From assembly GCA_022573285.1 (NCBI GenBank), contig JACZUF010000014.1, positions 1 to 64,000 of the forward strand: DNA of 64,000 nucleotides. Direction: 5' to 3'. The position numbers and the translations under genes were made by a program. Below are positions 61,585 to 64,000 of the stretch, piece by piece. This DNA is from Chloroflexota bacterium. GTDB lineage: Bacteria > Chloroflexota > Dehalococcoidia > Lucifugimonadales > UBA3495. The notes below the pieces were generated by a model. It was given only the letters and a program-made list of their open reading frames with translations, was not told the origin of the DNA and made no database searches. Numbering within the stretch: position 1 is the first letter of the stretch; each line of letters opens with the position of its first letter.

Positions 61585-62727
61585 ATGCCCCGCAACAGCC
61601 ATACCCTTCAAAATAAACTGAAGCAGGCCCGCACCAAGGCTGGTCTCACTCAGGGCGAGTTGGCGGGGCAGACGCGCATCAGCCGTCAGGCCTACTCTTC
61701 ACTGGAATCCGGGAATGCCAACCCCTCCACCGAAGTTGCTTTGCGGTTGGCCCAAGCCCTGGGAAAAAGGGTCGAGTCGCTCTTTTATCTACCGGACCAA
61801 CCCTCGGTTGCTCTGGAAGCAGAGCTCGTCGCAGACTCCACCACTGGTTCCCGGTATAGCGCCACAGCCCAGCGGGCGCGTTTGTTCCGGGTGGGACAGA
61901 GACTGCTGGCCCGCCCTTTGGCCGGGCCGGATAACGCCCGCCACGCCGTGGTTGCCGCCGAAGGGTTGATCGTGTCCCAAGGAGGAGAAGGCCGGGTTAC
62001 GGTGCAGCCCTTCGACCATGAAGAAGTCGACTCGCCAACTCTGGCCATGCTGGGCTGCGACCCGGCGGTGGGCTTGCTGGAAACGGCCCTCCGCTCGAAG
62101 GGAGTGGCGCTCGTCGCCGGTGAAGAAAGCAGCCGCCAAGCGCTATTGGGCCTGGCCCGGGGCGAGGCTCACGTGGCCGGTTGTCACCTGCTGGACGAGG
62201 CCACCGGGACCTACAACAGTTCCTGGGTTCGGCAACTTGTGCCCTTTCCCTGCGAGTTGGTCACCTTCGCCTCCTGGCAGCAGGGCCTGATCGTCGCCTT
62301 AGGGAACCCAAAGCAGCTTCGAGGGGTGGCCGATCTGGCCAATCCGGGGGTCCGGCTGGTCAACCGCCAAACCGGTTCGGGAAGCAGAGCGCTCCTGGAC
62401 CGGGCCTTGGCCGGGGCCGGTGTTCCCACAGAGAGTGTGGACGGGTACGGACGGGAGGAATGGGGCCATCTCGCGGTGGCCGCTGTCGTGGCCTCGGGCA
62501 GCGCCGACGTGGGTATCGGGGTTAAAGCCGCCGCCGTTGCCATGGGCCTGGATTTCCTCCCCTTGGAGGAGGAGCGATACGACCTGGTGATCCCGGAACA
62601 CTTCATCAACGATGGGCCGGTCCAGGTGTTGTTGGACCTGCTCCGCCGTCCCGCGCTGCACCGCCGCGTGGAGAGTCTGGGCGGCTACGACGCCACCAAC
62701 ATGGGCATCCCAGCATCAACGGGTTAA
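61585..62727 (+). CDS. XRE-type HTH regulator with PBP-like domain
   Basis: A 380-residue protein. Residues about 8-65 form an XRE helix-turn-helix (LKQARTKAGLTQGELAGQTR, ISRQAYSSLESGNANPS). Residues about 160-375 are a periplasmic-binding-protein-like domain (PF12727 type, here in the cytoplasm) with VNRQTGSGSRALLDRALAGA and a HLLDEATGTYN segment. Proteins of this build are known beside molybdate or tungstate transport and cofactor genes and are thought to sense the oxyanion or cofactor. It is divergent from modABC, so local control of uptake is likely. The effector is inferred, not shown. Confidence 0.87.
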   Translation: MPRNSHTLQNKLKQARTKAGLTQGELAGQTRISRQAYSSLESGNANPSTEVALRLAQALGKRVESLFYLPDQPSVALEAELVADSTTGSRYSATAQRARLFRVGQRLLARPLAGPDNARHAVVAAEGLIVSQGGEGRVTVQPFDHEEVDSPTLAMLGCDPAVGLLETALRSKGVALVAGEESSRQALLGLARGEAHVAGCHLLDEATGTYNSSWVRQLVPFPCELVTFASWQQGLIVALGNPKQLRGVADLANPGVRLVNRQTGSGSRALLDRALAGAGVPTESVDGYGREEWGHLAVAAVVASGSADVGIGVKAAAVAMGLDFLPLEEERYDLVIPEHFINDGPVQVLLDLLRRPALHRRVESLGGYDATNMGIPASTG

Positions 62728-62737
62728 CCTCCCCCGC

Positions 62738-62766
62738 TTGACGCCGTCGTGGGCCTGGGTTGTAAT
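62738..62766 (+). promoter_or_regulatory. Sigma70-type promoter for the Lin0512 gene
   Basis: TTGACG at 62738-62743, a 17-nt spacer and TGTAAT at 62761-62766, followed by a leader of about 110 nt. Confidence 0.5.
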
Positions 62767-62882
62767 GGGTCGGCCGGAGAGTGCGCCCGTAGACTTCCAC
62801 CCATGGACTTCCGTTGGAGTTTTACTGGCCGCCCCACCGGCCGACCGGCGGATGGTATCCGACCGCGAATTGGAGGTTAGCC

Positions 62883-63227
62883 ATGGCGATGGTACGATGT
62901 GTCACCGAGATGGGAATGGGCGTGGACGTCCACGGATTAGACTACACCAAAGCGGCCACCCGAGCGGTATTTGACGCCATTCATCACAGTAGTTTGGGAT
63001 TTCAGCGGATGCTGGGAAAGACCGCCGACGACATGACAGTCGATGTCACCATTGGCGTCTCCAAGCCGGACCAGGTGGACACCGCCGCCGTGGCCGCCAC
63101 ACTGCCCCATGGGACCGCCACCTGCAAGGCCGTTCTCGGCGGCCTGGAGATTCCCAGCGTGGACGGAAACGACGGGTTACTCATCGCCAACGCGGTCATC
63201 ATCGTCAGTTTCGACGACGGCAAATAG
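62883..63227 (+). CDS. Lin0512 family protein
   Basis: A 114-residue protein with the family signature EMGMGVDVHGLDYTKAATRA then VFDAIHHSSLGF near the N-terminus. The function of the family is not established. The start is ATG 62883 with TGGAGG 8 nt upstream; the track's 62814 start has no ribosome-binding site. A strong terminator follows. Confidence 0.82.
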   Translation: MAMVRCVTEMGMGVDVHGLDYTKAATRAVFDAIHHSSLGFQRMLGKTADDMTVDVTIGVSKPDQVDTAAVAATLPHGTATCKAVLGGLEIPSVDGNDGLLIANAVIIVSFDDGK

Positions 63228-63272
63228 CCCGCGCCAAGCACCATCTTCGAACCTGGTCGCCAAGCAATGAGA

Positions 63273-63300
63273 AAAGCCCAGGCAGAGCCTGGGCTTTCTT
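63273..63300 (+). terminator. Rho-independent terminator after the Lin0512 gene
   Basis: Perfect 11-bp arms AAAGCCCAGGC / GCCTGGGCTTT close a 3-nt loop (AGA) and run into CTT. The AAAA on the other side lets it also serve the converging DUF1059 gene. Confidence 0.85.
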
Positions 63301-63322
63301 AGTTCGTCGGTTCGCGAGCGAG

Positions 63323-63523
63323 CTAGCTGCGGGTGGTCTTTGTGACGCCCAAGATGTTCAGCTTCATGTCTCCGGAATCCACTTTGTGGACGCCTTGGAG
63401 GTGTTCACTCATGTCTTTAACGACAGCGTCTTCCGTCTCGGCCTTGGCGACATAACGGCAACCCTTACCGGAAGCGTCCAGGGCTAGAGACAGCAGGGCG
63501 TTGCAACGTGCGAATTTAACCAT
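63323..63523 (-). CDS. DUF1059-like small protein
   Basis: A 66-residue protein. The pattern GCRYVAKAETEDAVVKDMSE followed by HLQGVH matches the DUF1059 layout (a Cys, then V.A.TE.EV...H....H). Its function is not known. The start ATG 63523 has AGGAG upstream. It ends about 25 nt from the terminator. Confidence 0.72.
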   Translation of the reverse strand: MVKFARCNALLSLALDASGKGCRYVAKAETEDAVVKDMSEHLQGVHKVDSGDMKLNILGVTKTTRS

Positions 63524-63706
63524 CTTAATCTCCTCCCGTTTTTGGCCTGGTCAGAGAACCCGGCCCCAATCTGGCGATTTAGTAGCACAATTATTCGGCT
63601 TTCCGGGCATGTTGAAAACCGCGTTTCAAGCCAAGCCGCTTAACTACAACCGGCCCTAGTTTACTCGACTGAGCCCAACTCGTCCACAGGTCATTGCCTT
63701 GGTGAT

Positions 63707-64000
63707 TTATTGACCGCCGGATTTATCACGGGCCAGCCGGGCGATCTCCCATACCATTTCCGTCCGTCCGGCCCCGGTCAGCGTGATCCGCACCAGAGCG
63801 CGGCCTTGAACGAAGAACAGGGTCGAAGCTTCGTCTCCGTGCAATTGGTCGCCGATGACCCCCGAGTTGTCGTCAAACCCATCCACCGGCTGGGCCGTCA
63901 CGCCCTGGGCGGTCTGGTCCCGCTTGATCTCACCCAGGATGGTCAGGGCCAGATGCCCGGACTCAAAGAGCACCAGGCTCTCGAGGAGGGTGAAGTCAGG
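63707..64000 (-). CDS. Hypothetical protein, truncated by the window edge
   Basis: The frame is open from the window edge (PDFTLLESLVLF...) to a TAA at 63707, so the 5' end lies outside. The visible 97 codons have protein-like composition (LFFVQGRALVRITLTGAGRT) but match no family I recognise. The track starts it at a GTG at 63973, which is probably internal. Confidence 0.5.
   Translation of the reverse strand, partial: PDFTLLESLVLFESGHLALTILGEIKRDQTAQGVTAQPVDGFDDNSGVIGDQLHGDEASTLFFVQGRALVRITLTGAGRTEMVWEIARLARDKSGGQ

Overview
The window is a stretch of GC-rich bacterial chromosome carrying about 57 protein genes, two tRNAs and many intergenic repeats. Gene content suggests a Chloroflexota lineage such as Dehalococcoidia/SAR202, probably from a metagenome. 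The clues are an F420 ligase, UbiA/UbiX/UbiD/UbiE genes together with an MqnA-like protein, molybdenum hydroxylases, dienelactone hydrolases, an Lhr helicase and abundant GTCGAAGG-type dispersed repeats. The taxonomic call is inference. No rRNA or phylogenetic marker set settles it.

Layout. 0-12 kb: TPR/zinc-ribbon membrane protein, fructose bisphosphatase and class I aldolase behind a clear promoter, aspS, a DUF255 thioredoxin-like protein and a large Lhr helicase. 12-20.9 kb: Nudix protein, tRNA-Arg and tRNA-His, a peptide-type ABC importer without ATPases, a secreted MA-family peptidase with an unusual C-terminal tail, then mqnA and a methylenetetrahydrofolate reductase. 21-23 kb: a 1.94-kb element bounded by 25-bp imperfect terminal inverted repeats. 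It sits between the two halves of a dispersed repeat and encodes a protein made of thirteen 25-residue coiled-coil repeats. 23-29.9 kb: a four-gene catabolic-looking operon (TPP enzyme, CMD, SDR, DUF35), panE, a DUF2182 and DUF1326 pair. 30-40 kb: a three-subunit molybdenum hydroxylase operon, a MoaD-like protein, Nudix, GNAT, hisA, hisH, cobalamin adenosyltransferase, cofE and dinB. 40-49 kb: TetR plus MMPL exporter, an aminotransferase, two tandem dienelactone hydrolases, a small beta-sandwich protein and an NHL/thioredoxin protein whose redox motif holds an in-frame TGA. 49-55 kb: prmC, prfA, ubiE, ubiX, ubiA, ubiD on the minus strand. 55-64 kb: a YHYH/PEBP lipoprotein, a zinc-ribbon protein, modABC with a divergent HTH/PBP-like regulator, a Lin0512 protein, a DUF1059 protein and a truncated gene at the edge.

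The two strongest hidden signals are these. (1) The NHLRC2-like gene at 47401-48885 reads through a TGA exactly where the family has the first cysteine of its CxxC. A hairpin with a G in the apical loop lies 25 nt downstream, so it is probably a selenoprotein that ordinary gene calling truncates. (2) The 20997-22938 element looks like a small mobile unit with a tandem-repeat coiled-coil cargo.

Functional links: modABC and its regulator would supply molybdate for the molybdenum hydroxylase at 30 kb. mqnA and the UbiD/A/X/E set together fit the futalosine route to menaquinone. The other mqn genes and any Sec machinery (selA, selB, selC, selD) are not in this window.
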